Shown: positions 1 through 5,612 of the stretch, piece after piece | How the letters are laid out: the number at the start of each line of letters is the position of its first letter | Position numbering within the stretch: position 1 is the first letter of the stretch | Source: an uncultured Verrucomicrobiota bacterium | Lineage (GTDB): Bacteria; Verrucomicrobiota; Verrucomicrobiae; Opitutales; Opitutaceae | NCBI GenBank assembly: GCA_946482165.1 | Contig: CAMLQS010000336.1 | Location: forward strand, 1 to 5,612 | Reading direction: 5' to 3' | Length of the DNA stretch: 5,612 nt | Made by a program: the position numbers and the translations under genes | The notes under the pieces: model-generated | What the model saw: only the letters and a program-made list of their open reading frames with translations | What the model was told of the DNA's origin: nothing | Database searches by the model: none

Positions 1-1307
1 ACACGTTCCCCATCCGCCGCATCGACATCGACGGCCGCCCTCACGATTGGGCCGAGATCACCGCGCTTCACGGCGGCTGGCGCCTGGCCTGGGCCAACCC
101 CTCCAGCCAACCCGCGTGGGCCGACCACCTCTTTGCCCTCGGCGGCTTCAGCGAAGGCTTTCCCTTTTTCCTGAGCGAAATCCGCCCCCAAGGCTTCCTC
201 GGCCGCGCCATCGCCCGCGCATTGCCTCCCGCGCTCGGCCTCGACTCCGACCCGCGCAACTGGCCCACCGACGATGACACGCTCGTCTACCTCGCCTCCG
301 AAGGCGACGACGTCGCCGGCAACCTCATCGTCGGCGACGGCCCCCTGCGCCGCTTTCAAGAGCGCCTCCTCACCCCGCCCGCGCGCCTCTCCGACTCCGC
401 CCGCGCCACGCGTTATCCCGAGCTCGCCTCCACCGCCGCCTCCTTCGGCGCCGCCGGTTCCTCGGTCGAAGGCGAGCAACCCAAGTTCCTCCTCACCCTT
501 GGAGGGACGCCGTCCCCGGCGTCCGCGTTCGAGAGTGGCACGGGCGTCCCGCCCGTGAGCGACGGCGAGGCATCCCGCCTCGCCGCCCATTCCTTCCCTT
601 CCTCCCTTCAGGTCTCAGGTCTCAGCTCTCCGCCCTCTTCTTCCACGCCCGTCCTCGTCAAGTTCACCGACCTCCTATCCACGCCCACCGGCCGCCGATG
701 GGGCGACCTCTACATCGCCGAGGCCCACGCGCAGGCGATCCTCCACGCGCACGGCGAAGCCCACGCCGCGCCGCGCCTCGTCCACGCCGGCGACCGCCTC
801 TTCCTCGAAACGCCGCGCTACGACCGCGTCGGCGCGCACGGCCGACGCGGCGTCGTATCCTTGCGCGCCCTGCACGACGCCTTCGACGGCCCGGACTCCA
901 ACCAATGGCCAGCCGTCGCAACGCACCTCCATGCCCGCAGCCTGATCGACGCCGCCGCCTTGCGCTCCACCCGCCTGCGCCACGCCTTCGGCCAGCTGAT
1001 CGGCAACAGCGACATGCACTTCGGCAACCTCGCCTTCTGGTTCGACGACACGCTGCCCTTCCGCCTCGCGCCCACCTACGACATGCTTCCGATGCAATGG
1101 GCGCCGACCGTGGGCAGCGCCACGCCTTCGCCCGATTTCCTTCCTCCCCTGCCGCTCCCCGCCGATCGCGAAGTGTGGCACGAAGCCGCCACCCTCGCCG
1201 CCGAGTTCTGGCGCCTCGTCGCCGCCAACCCGCTCATCTCCCCCGGCTTCGCCGCCATCGCCCGCTCCGCGGGCGAAACCCTCGCCCGCCTTCGCGCCGT
1301 GGCGTGA
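1..1307 (+). CDS. yjjJ: HipA-family serine/threonine kinase, YjjJ (HipH) type; 5' end outside window
   Basis: The frame is open from base 3 (bases 1-2 belong to the previous codon) to the TGA at 1305-1307, giving 434 visible residues. The start lies outside the window, so a TTG at 222 is not needed. The YjjJ-type core motifs RPQGFLGRA (about nt 186-209) and GDDVAGNLIVGDGPLRRF (about 304-357) are present. Next come the HipA motifs: EGEQPKF (nucleotide-binding loop, about 468-488), VLVKFTD (651-671), and the catalytic loop GNSDMHFGN (1002-1028) with Asp at 1011-1013, His at 1017-1019 and Asn at 1026-1028. The metal-binding Asp is in PTYDM at 1080-1082. All catalytic residues look intact, so an active protein kinase is likely. 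HipA relatives phosphorylate translation factors and slow growth, but the target here is unknown. E. coli YjjJ is about 440 residues, so probably 60-80 N-terminal residues (winged-helix region) are missing here. About 54 residues separate QPKF from VLVKF, far more than usual, because of a repeat block. No HipB-like antitoxin gene is visible downstream. Confidence 0.9.
   Translation, partial: TFPIRRIDIDGRPHDWAEITALHGGWRLAWANPSSQPAWADHLFALGGFSEGFPFFLSEIRPQGFLGRAIARALPPALGLDSDPRNWPTDDDTLVYLASEGDDVAGNLIVGDGPLRRFQERLLTPPARLSDSARATRYPELASTAASFGAAGSSVEGEQPKFLLTLGGTPSPASAFESGTGVPPVSDGEASRLAAHSFPSSLQVSGLSSPPSSSTPVLVKFTDLLSTPTGRRWGDLYIAEAHAQAILHAHGEAHAAPRLVHAGDRLFLETPRYDRVGAHGRRGVVSLRALHDAFDGPDSNQWPAVATHLHARSLIDAAALRSTRLRHAFGQLIGNSDMHFGNLAFWFDDTLPFRLAPTYDMLPMQWAPTVGSATPSPDFLPPLPLPADREVWHEAATLAAEFWRLVAANPLISPGFAAIARSAGETLARLRAVA
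499..585. repeat. Block of three perfect hairpins inside the HipA-like gene
   Basis: Three consecutive perfect inverted repeats occur within 81 bases: arms GGACGCCG (505-512) and CGGCGTCC (517-524) with a 4-base loop; arms CACGGGCG (539-546) and CGCCCGTG (550-557) with a 3-base loop; and arms CGGCGAGGC (563-571) and GCCTCGCCG (577-585) with a 5-base loop. Each loop and its flank carry the same TCCC core. The block is translated in frame as a Gly/Pro/Ser-rich peptide containing GTGVPPVSDGEASR. It falls in the linker between two conserved kinase motifs, where relatives have only a short connection. From memory, peptides of the TGVPPV kind recur in verrucomicrobial proteins, which suggests a dispersed palindromic repeat; this was not checked here. 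The outer borders are approximate. Confidence 0.8.
609..629. repeat. Three tandem 7-base repeats (CAGGTCT)
   Basis: CAGGTCT occurs at 609-615 and 616-622, followed by CAGCTCT at 623-629 (one mismatch). A 20-base pure pyrimidine tract (590-609) lies just before them. Together they code for the Ser-rich part of the enlarged kinase linker (SLQVSGLSS). Because the unit is seven bases, a gain or loss of one unit would shift the reading frame of the kinase, while three units keep frame. Confidence 0.7.
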
Positions 1308-1315
1308 TTCACGCC
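1301..1315. repeat. Inverted repeat spanning both stop codons of the convergent genes
   Basis: GGCGTGA (1301-1307) and TCACGCC (1309-1315) are exact reverse complements around the single base 1308. The TGA of the kinase gene and the TGA of the minus-strand membrane gene are therefore mirror images. As RNA only five base pairs can form (GGCGT/ACGCC with a 5-base loop), and there is no T-run, so a strong intrinsic terminator is unlikely. Confidence 0.6.
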
Positions 1316-1755
1316 TTCATCGGTTTCGGCCGATACAGCCAGCGCAAGGACAACGCACTTGCCGACAAAGCCGTCAGCGCGGCCCACGCGCTCCAGAAGG
1401 CAAACCATTGCCAGACGCCGATGTCGCCAAATGGCTCCGGCACCCCACCCGGACGGGTGCGGTCGATCCACAAAACCCACGCGGCAAAGGCGCCCGTCAA
1501 AAGCGCGATACTCGCGATAAGGATCCCCACGCGAAACCCCCATTTCGCCGGATCGCGCATCACGCCCCAGGTAAGCAGCGACCAAAACAGCACGCCCCAT
1601 ATGCCATCTCCCCCTTCCTTCCACCTGCTTCTCCCAAAGTGTTCCAAAGCATCCAGCCAATGCATCACCCCGAGCATCGCCACCGACACCACCACCAACG
1701 CGAGCACGATCTCCTTTGGAGGGATCGTGCGAATCCATTTCATGACGAGGTGCAT
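1309..1755 (-). CDS. Small four-helix membrane protein, function unknown
   Basis: This 148-residue protein is not recognised as a member of any known family. It shows four hydrophobic segments, at about residues 14-32, 52-66, 76-96 and 114-134. They are separated by short charged loops (HFGRSRWKEGGDG, MRDPAKWG, WIDRTRPGGVPEPFG), and the protein ends in a basic tail (RWLYRPKPMKA). It is rich in Trp. An inner-membrane location follows from these segments; nothing shows a catalytic site. The ATG at 1755 is the longest in-frame choice; the ATG at 1743 (residue 5) is equally possible, and neither has a Shine-Dalgarno motif. The gene follows the photolyase-like gene on the same strand after 65 bases, so the two may share a transcript. 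A hand count over 1321-1740 gives about 61% GC, clearly below the flanking genes, which may mean a different origin. It is supported as a real gene by the coherent membrane topology. Confidence 0.75.
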   Translation of the reverse strand: MHLVMKWIRTIPPKEIVLALVVVSVAMLGVMHWLDALEHFGRSRWKEGGDGIWGVLFWSLLTWGVMRDPAKWGFRVGILIASIALLTGAFAAWVLWIDRTRPGGVPEPFGDIGVWQWFAFWSAWAALTALSASALSLRWLYRPKPMKA

Positions 1756-1770
1756 GCGCCATGCAAATCA

Positions 1771-1817
1771 GCGCGCAGAGGGCTGCCCGCGCAAGCCTCC
1801 CATTCGCCCTCTCGCGC
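1771..1817 (-). other. Strong imperfect hairpin between photolyase-like and membrane-protein genes
   Basis: GCGCG (1771-1775) plus AGAGGGC (1777-1783) pair with GCCCTCT (1806-1812) plus CGCGC (1813-1817). This makes a 12-bp stem with one bulged base (C1776) and a 22-base loop. It fills most of the 65-base gap, starting three bases after the photolyase-like stop codon on the minus strand and ending 15 bases before the ATG at 1755. No U-run follows the stem, only UGAUUU, so a classical intrinsic terminator is doubtful. An RNA-stabilising stem or partial attenuator between two co-transcribed genes is an alternative. Confidence 0.5.
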
Positions 1818-1820
1818 CGC

Positions 1821-3059
1821 TCACCCCAGCCCCTGCTCCCGCTTCGCCGCCTCCCAAAAGGACAAAAAGCCGTCCGTCGCGTGCGGCCAGAGCCGGTCGT
1901 CCCACTTGCGCCGTATCCAGATAATCTTTACGCCGGCCGCGCCGAGCGCATTTTCCGCCGCCAGCGCGTCCGCCCGCCAGGCGCCTTGCATCGGTTCGTG
2001 GACCAGCACCGCCGCAAGCCTCTCGGCCGACGCCCACTCCACCATCGCGACGGCCAGTTCCTCGTGAACGCCCGCCCTAACGCCACACTCGAAGCGAGAG
2101 GCCGCCCGCCTTGCACCGTCCGCCAGCGCCTCCCGCGTCCAAGCTTCGACGCGCGGCCCCCAACCCGCGCGACCGGCCAAAGTCCGCGGCCATCCCGCGA
2201 AGATCGCCGCCACGGGCGCGTCGTCCAGGCCGCCCACCTCGGCGCAAAGGTCCTCCGGGTGCAGCCAAAGCCCCAGCCTTCCCGCGCCGTCCGCCACCCC
2301 CGCCTCGCGCCAGCCGGATGGCCGCGCCGGCGGGACCGACCGGCCCAGGGGAGCCTCGCGAATCGCAAGCGCCTCCGTCGCCAGCCGACCCTCCGGAGGA
2401 GCGTATTCACTTCCCATATACCGCGCGATGTCGTCCGCGCGCGCAAGGCGGGGCGTCCCCGGCGCCTGAAGGCCCGCCACCCGGCGCCACGAGAGGGTGT
2501 TGCTCGCCGCGTCGCCATCGAGGAGATGCTCGTTGAAAAACGCCGCGCCCAGCTCCCAGGGCAGCCGCAAGGTGAAGATCCAGATCGAGGCGAACCACAT
2601 CCGGGCGTGGTTGTGCAGCCATCCCGTCTCCCGCAGCTCCCGGGCCCAGACGTTGAAGCAGGCGATGTCCGTCTCCCCCGCGATCGCCGCGGCATAGTCG
2701 CCCGCACCGCCGCCACCCAGCTCATCGAACCGCATCGGCAACGCCGCGCGCCAGCGCTCCCAGGCCTCCGGCCGATGCTCCAGCCAGCCCTTCCAATAGG
2801 TGCGCCAGCAGGCTTCCTGGATAAATTTTTCCACGCGACGAAAGCCCCACCAAGCCCGCGCCGCGGCCACCACCTCTTCCTCGAGCAGGAGTCGTTTTTG
2901 CAGCCACGGCGACAAGCCCGAGACGTTGCGGTGGCCGGGCGGCTCGACGAAATCGCGACGCTCCGCGTAGCCCCAGGCGTAGGGCAAAAACGCCTCTAGG
3001 CGTTTCCATCCCTCCTCCCGCGTGGCGCGCGGCCCGACTCCTCCCGCCGAAAAATCCAT
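1821..3059 (-). CDS. Photolyase/cryptochrome-family FAD-binding protein with apparently swapped domain order
   Basis: This 412-residue protein is a likely light-dependent DNA repair enzyme or blue-light flavoprotein. The FAD-binding (photolyase C-terminal type) domain occupies about residues 14-215. It contains SGLSPWL (47-53), FIQEACWR (79-86), ETGWLHNHARM (144-154) and LLDGDAASNTLSW (179-191). By alignment with E. coli PhrB from memory, E82 and W85 match substrate-contacting E274 and W277. D181, D183 and N187 match D372, D374 and N378, next to the flavin. W168 and W191 match W359 and W382 of the electron-transfer chain; the third Trp (W306) is not evident. One usual Arg in the HNRxRM motif is His (H151). 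The normal N-terminal alpha/beta domain is absent: the frame is closed by a stop at 3072-3074. Instead, residues about 258-408 look like that domain (LGLWLHPEDL at the start, DDRLWPHATDGFLSFWEAAK at the end). The ATG at 3059 is the only start upstream of the conserved region and has no clear ribosome-binding site. CPD photolyase versus cryptochrome function cannot be settled from sequence. Confidence 0.88.
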   Translation of the reverse strand: MDFSAGGVGPRATREEGWKRLEAFLPYAWGYAERRDFVEPPGHRNVSGLSPWLQKRLLLEEEVVAAARAWWGFRRVEKFIQEACWRTYWKGWLEHRPEAWERWRAALPMRFDELGGGGAGDYAAAIAGETDIACFNVWARELRETGWLHNHARMWFASIWIFTLRLPWELGAAFFNEHLLDGDAASNTLSWRRVAGLQAPGTPRLARADDIARYMGSEYAPPEGRLATEALAIREAPLGRSVPPARPSGWREAGVADGAGRLGLWLHPEDLCAEVGGLDDAPVAAIFAGWPRTLAGRAGWGPRVEAWTREALADGARRAASRFECGVRAGVHEELAVAMVEWASAERLAAVLVHEPMQGAWRADALAAENALGAAGVKIIWIRRKWDDRLWPHATDGFLSFWEAAKREQGLG

Positions 3060-3158
3060 CGGGCAGGCAAATCACTCCCGGGCCGCATGCAAACGACGCG
3101 CCACAAGTTCCCGCGCTCGTGATTGCCCCACCACCGCCTCCGCGCATCGTCCCCGCGT
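3060..3158. promoter_or_regulatory. Divergent intergenic region between photolyase-like and phosphatase genes
   Basis: These 99 bases separate two divergent start codons and must contain, or lie close to, the promoters of both transcripts. No convincing -35/-10 pair, operator palindrome or Shine-Dalgarno motif was seen on either strand. If the phosphatase used the TTG at 3123 instead of the ATG at 3159, the gap would shrink to 63 bases. Confidence 0.4.
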
Positions 3159-3890
3159 ATGGTTTTCCGCCCCGGAGCCCTCCGACGCCTCAGTCCACCG
3201 CTTCTCGCGCTCACCCTCGCCCTCACACTGGCCGGCTGCGCGACCGGCTCCCGCGTGGCCACGGAGACACGCCGCGCTCCATCCGACTTCACCGAGCCGC
3301 CCAACCTCTCCGACGCGAAGGCCGCCATCCTCGCCTATATCGACTCCGGGGCCTACGCCCGCGACTTCGCCGCCGCCGCCGCGGAGGCGCGCGCCTGGAT
3401 CGAACGCCGCGCCGACGCCCGGCGCCCAGGCGAACGCCTCGCCATCGTGCTCGATGTCGACGAAACCGTCCTTTCGAACCTCCCCCACATGCGCGCCGAG
3501 GACTTCGGTTATCACCCGCGCAACTGGTCCGACTGGATCGACTCCGCCAACGCCCCGGCCCTCCGGCCCATGCTCGACCTTTTCCGCGCCGCGCGCGCGC
3601 GCGATGTCGCCGTGCTTTTCCTCTCCGGCCGCCGCGATCCTCGCGAACGCGCCGGCACCGAGGAGAACCTTCGCCGCGCCGGCTTCGCCGGCTACGCCGC
3701 CCTGCGCCTTGATAGTCCCGCCGACGCCGGACTGCCGACCAGCGCGGCGCGCAAGACCGCCGCCCGGGCCGCCTGGGCCGCCGAGGGGTGGACGATCATC
3801 GCGGCCGTCGGCGACCAGGAGAGCGACCTCGTCGGGGGCCACGCGGAGCGCGTGTTCAAGCTCCCCAACCCCTTCTACCGCATCCCGTGA
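3159..3890 (+). CDS. Lipoprotein acid phosphatase, HAD superfamily subfamily IIIB
   Basis: This 243-residue protein is predicted to hydrolyse phosphomonoesters outside the inner membrane. It begins with a lipoprotein signal peptide: basic n-region MVFRPGALRR, hydrophobic stretch 11-26 and lipobox LAGC with lipidation Cys27. The HAD motifs follow in order: motif I DVDET (nucleophile D99, acid/base D101), motif II LFLSGRRD (S156), motif III K199 in AARKTAAR, and motif IV GDQESDL (D219, D223). This set and the overall size match the class B/e(P4)-like acid phosphatase family (PF03767 type), which includes lipoprotein e(P4), active on nucleotides. The exact substrate is unknown. The ATG at 3159 is preferred over the in-frame TTG at 3123, because it gives a normal-length signal peptide; the upstream 12 codons (MPHHRLRASSPR) would only lengthen the n-region. 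Its TGA overlaps the GTG of the transporter gene. No Shine-Dalgarno motif precedes the start. Confidence 0.88.
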   Translation: MVFRPGALRRLSPPLLALTLALTLAGCATGSRVATETRRAPSDFTEPPNLSDAKAAILAYIDSGAYARDFAAAAAEARAWIERRADARRPGERLAIVLDVDETVLSNLPHMRAEDFGYHPRNWSDWIDSANAPALRPMLDLFRAARARDVAVLFLSGRRDPRERAGTEENLRRAGFAGYAALRLDSPADAGLPTSAARKTAARAAWAAEGWTIIAAVGDQESDLVGGHAERVFKLPNPFYRIP

Positions 3891-4858
3891 GCGCGCTCGC
3901 CGCCTCCGGCCCCGACGCCGCGCCCCTTGCCTCCATCCTGCTGCCGCTCGCCAGCGGAGCGGGCTACGTCGCGGCCGTGTTGTTCATCAAGCGCGCCTCC
4001 GCCCACGGCGTGGGCCTCTGGCGCACCGCCTTTGTTTCCAACGTCGCCATGGGACTTTGTTTCGCGCCGCTCTGGTTGCTGGGCGGCCGCGAACTCGCCT
4101 GGCCCGAGCTCTGGCAACCCGCCGTCGGAGGCGCCCTTTTCCTCGCCGGCCAGGTTTTCACCTTCATGGCCATGGCCGGCGACGTGTCCTTGGCCACGCC
4201 GGTCCTCGGGTTGAAAATTCTCTTCGTCGCCGCCGCCAGCTCGCTGCTCGTCTCCGAGCCGGTGCGTCCGGCGTGGTGGGTGGCCGCGGCGCTGGGCACG
4301 GCCGCGATCGCGCTCCTGCAATCCTCGCCCCGCTCCGCCTCGCCCGCCCCGGCCCTGGCCGGCGGCGCCGTCGTATCCTCCCCGCCGCGGAACTCCGGCC
4401 GGCAGAGCCCGCGCCGCACAATCGTCTGCGCGGCGCTCGCCGCGGCGTGTTTCGCGATTTCCGACGTGCTCGTGCAGCGCTTCGCCTCCTCGTGGGGGGC
4501 CGGCCGCTACCTGCCCTGCATGTTCGGTTTTTTGCTGCTTTTCTCGTTCGCCCTCATCCCTTTTTTCACCGCCCCGCTGCGCACTCTGCCGCGCGCCGCC
4601 TGGCGGTGGCTCGCGCCCGGCTCCATCCTTCTCGCGATTCAAGCCACCGGCATGGCCTACGCGGTCGGCGCCTACGGCCGGGCCACCGTGGCCAACATCC
4701 TCTACAGCACGCGCGGCCTGTGGAGCGTGCTCGCGATCGGCCTCCTCGGCGCCTGGCTAGGAACGGATGACGAGCAGAATCTCCCGCGCGCGGTCTTCCG
4801 TCGCCGGCTCCTCGGTTCCGGGCTGATGTTCACCGCCATCGCGCTCGTCATCGGCTGA
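3887..4858 (+). CDS. EamA/DMT-superfamily transporter, ten membrane helices
   Basis: This 323-residue inner-membrane protein has ten hydrophobic segments, at about residues 14-34, 44-65, 76-97, 100-122, 128-145, 178-196, 208-229, 240-262, 266-291 and 308-323. They fall into two five-helix halves, as in EamA-type drug/metabolite transporters. The halves are joined by a polar, Ser/Pro/Arg-rich linker (146-177) that is longer than usual. EamA relatives mostly export or exchange amino acids, nucleosides or other metabolites; the substrate here cannot be read from sequence. The GTG at 3887 is chosen because it forms a GTGA overlap with the phosphatase stop and starts just before helix 1. The frame is open further upstream to 3788, but that part would encode an Arg/Pro-rich shadow of the phosphatase gene. 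The overlap implies translational coupling, so transporter and phosphatase are likely made together. No terminator hairpin is visible after the stop. Confidence 0.86.
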   Translation: MSALAASGPDAAPLASILLPLASGAGYVAAVLFIKRASAHGVGLWRTAFVSNVAMGLCFAPLWLLGGRELAWPELWQPAVGGALFLAGQVFTFMAMAGDVSLATPVLGLKILFVAAASSLLVSEPVRPAWWVAAALGTAAIALLQSSPRSASPAPALAGGAVVSSPPRNSGRQSPRRTIVCAALAAACFAISDVLVQRFASSWGAGRYLPCMFGFLLLFSFALIPFFTAPLRTLPRAAWRWLAPGSILLAIQATGMAYAVGAYGRATVANILYSTRGLWSVLAIGLLGAWLGTDDEQNLPRAVFRRRLLGSGLMFTAIALVIG

Positions 4859-5023
4859 CGGCGTATCGGTCCTTCGCCTTCGCGGCCCTCCCCTGCCCTT
4901 GACCCCGCCTGCTTAGCCCGGTTGCCTCACCGATTCGCGTCTACCGCCCCGCAAGCCAGCGGTGGTGGCAGGCGCACCGAGCCGCCCGTCTCGAGCCACG
5001 GGTCTCCCATCCTACCCGCCGTC
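4859..5023 (+). promoter_or_regulatory. Leader region of the glycyl-tRNA synthetase gene
   Basis: This 165-base gap should hold the synthetase promoter and any transporter terminator. A TTGACC at 4899-4904 resembles a -35 box, but no acceptable -10 element lies 16-18 bases further on. No T-box features, strong hairpin or Shine-Dalgarno motif could be recognised; the 20 bases before the ATG at 5024 are pyrimidine-rich. Nothing else is seen in it. Confidence 0.3.
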
Positions 5024-5612
5024 ATGTCCACGTCCGCCGCCGAACCCGCCAACCTCATGGAAGCCCTCGTGTCGCTCGCCAAGCGCCGCGGCTTCGTTTT
5101 CCCCTCCTCCGAAATCTACGGCGGACTCAACGGCTTCTTCGACTACGGTCCGCTCGGCGTCGAGTTGAAGAAAAACATCCGCGACTGCTGGTGGAACGAC
5201 ATGGTCCGCCGCCGCGACGACGTCGTCGGCATCGAGACCTCCATCATCATGCACCCCAAGGTCTGGGAAGCCTCCGGCCACGTCGCCGGCTTCTCCGATC
5301 CCCTCGTCGACTGCAAGGTCTCCAAAAACCGCTACCGCGCCGACCAGCTCTTCTTCGCCCCCGTCGTCATCGACGGCAACACCGTCGGCTACGTCTCCGC
5401 CCTCGAAAGCGAGAAGACCACCGAGGAGCTCCAGGCCGCCGCCGAACTTTTCAAGCGCAAGAAGGCCATCCAAGGCACGCTCGCCCCCGTGCAGCCGCGC
5501 GACTTCACCGAGGCCAAACCCGAGGAGATCGGCCAGATCCCCTCGCCAGCCACCGGCAACCCCGACCTCACCCCGCCCCGCGCCTTCAACATGATGTTCC
5601 AGACGAACGTCG
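5024..5612 (+). CDS. glyQS: Glycyl-tRNA synthetase, single-chain class II type; 3' end outside window
   Basis: The frame is open for 196 codons to the window edge. The enzyme attaches glycine to tRNA-Gly in the cytoplasm. The N-terminus, [20 protein letters not shown] followed by [20 protein letters not shown], is the typical start of the dimeric (alpha2) synthetase, as in Thermus and Gram-positive bacteria, including the class II motif 1 region. The conserved stretch [20 protein letters not shown] (nt 5252-5311), then CK and RYRAD, follows, and the visible part ends in [14 protein letters not shown]. Between them lies the family's variable insertion ([20 protein letters not shown] and on), here about 70-80 residues with a Lys/Glu-rich helix. 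The ATG at 5024 places the conserved part 11 codons after the start, normal for the family. It is unrelated to the two-subunit GlyQ/GlyS enzyme of E. coli. Full-length members have roughly 450-550 residues, so more than half is missing here. Codon use is GC-rich and typical of a housekeeping gene. Confidence 0.96.
   Translation, partial: MSTSAAEPANLMEALVSLAKRRGFVFPSSEIYGGLNGFFDYGPLGVELKKNIRDCWWNDMVRRRDDVVGIETSIIMHPKVWEASGHVAGFSDPLVDCKVSKNRYRADQLFFAPVVIDGNTVGYVSALESEKTTEELQAAAELFKRKKAIQGTLAPVQPRDFTEAKPEEIGQIPSPATGNPDLTPPRAFNMMFQTNV

Noticed and set aside
222..224. TTG as the start of the HipA-like gene
   Set aside because: The frame is open and matches the YjjJ family (RPQGFLGRA and earlier residues) back to base 3, so the true start is outside the window.
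1761..2999. 412-codon plus-strand open frame opposite the photolyase-like gene
   Set aside because: The product is Arg/Pro-rich with no motif, while the minus strand carries a clear FAD-binding domain.
1..3059. HipA-like kinase, membrane protein and photolyase-like gene as one defence or stress system
   Set aside because: The kinase gene is on the opposite strand and convergent, and no other defence-related gene is visible; the grouping is not supported.
1760..3093. Shared CATGCAAA (1760-1767 and 3086-3093), upstream of both minus-strand genes
   Set aside because: An 8-base match at different distances from the two starts (4 and 26 bases) is too weak to call an operator.
3123..3125. TTG as the start of the acid phosphatase
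   Set aside because: The ATG at 3159 gives a more normal lipoprotein signal peptide; the 12 extra codons add nothing recognisable.
3022..4770. Very long open frame (582 codons) across the phosphatase and transporter genes
   Set aside because: It encodes an Arg/Pro/Ala-rich low-complexity product with no recognisable domain, and overlaps two genes with clear motifs. It is an effect of high GC.
4899..4904. TTGACC as a -35 promoter box for the glycyl-tRNA synthetase gene
   Set aside because: No credible -10 hexamer at suitable spacing; kept only as a weak hint.

Overview
The window is a 5.6 kb piece of a very GC-rich bacterial chromosome. The GC content, the lack of Shine-Dalgarno motifs, the style of the proteins and a hairpin-rich repeat coding for a 'TGVPPV'-type peptide all suggest an Opitutaceae-like member of the Verrucomicrobiota. 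That placement is inference. Six protein genes were found: two run off the window edges and four are complete. No RNA genes, CRISPR arrays or insertion sequences were seen.

Layout: (1) 1-1307, plus strand: a HipA-like kinase of the YjjJ/HipH type, missing its N-terminus at the window edge, with its kinase motifs intact. Its linker is enlarged by a block of three perfect hairpins followed by three tandem heptamers. (2) 1309-1755, minus strand: a small four-helix membrane protein of unknown function, converging on gene 1 with a single base between the two stop codons and with lower GC than its neighbours. (3) 1821-3059, minus strand: a photolyase/cryptochrome-family flavoprotein. Its FAD-binding domain lies at the N-terminus and a domain resembling the usual N-terminal alpha/beta domain lies at the C-terminus, so it looks circularly permuted. 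It is followed on the same strand by gene 2 after 65 bases that contain a strong imperfect hairpin. (4) 3159-3890, plus strand: a lipoprotein acid phosphatase of the HAD superfamily, divergent from gene 3. (5) 3887-4858, plus strand: a ten-helix EamA/DMT-family transporter whose GTG start overlaps the phosphatase stop by four bases. (6) 5024-5612 and beyond, plus strand: the N-terminal part of a single-chain (bacterial type 2, dimeric) glycyl-tRNA synthetase.

Genes 3 and 2 may form one transcript, and genes 4 and 5 are almost certainly translationally coupled. The phosphatase would work outside the inner membrane on phosphomonoesters, with the transporter in the inner membrane. The glycyl-tRNA synthetase is a separate housekeeping gene after a 165-base gap. 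The most notable observations are the apparent domain permutation in the photolyase-like protein and the palindromic repeat block translated in frame inside the HipA-like kinase. No complete new multi-gene system can be shown from this window.
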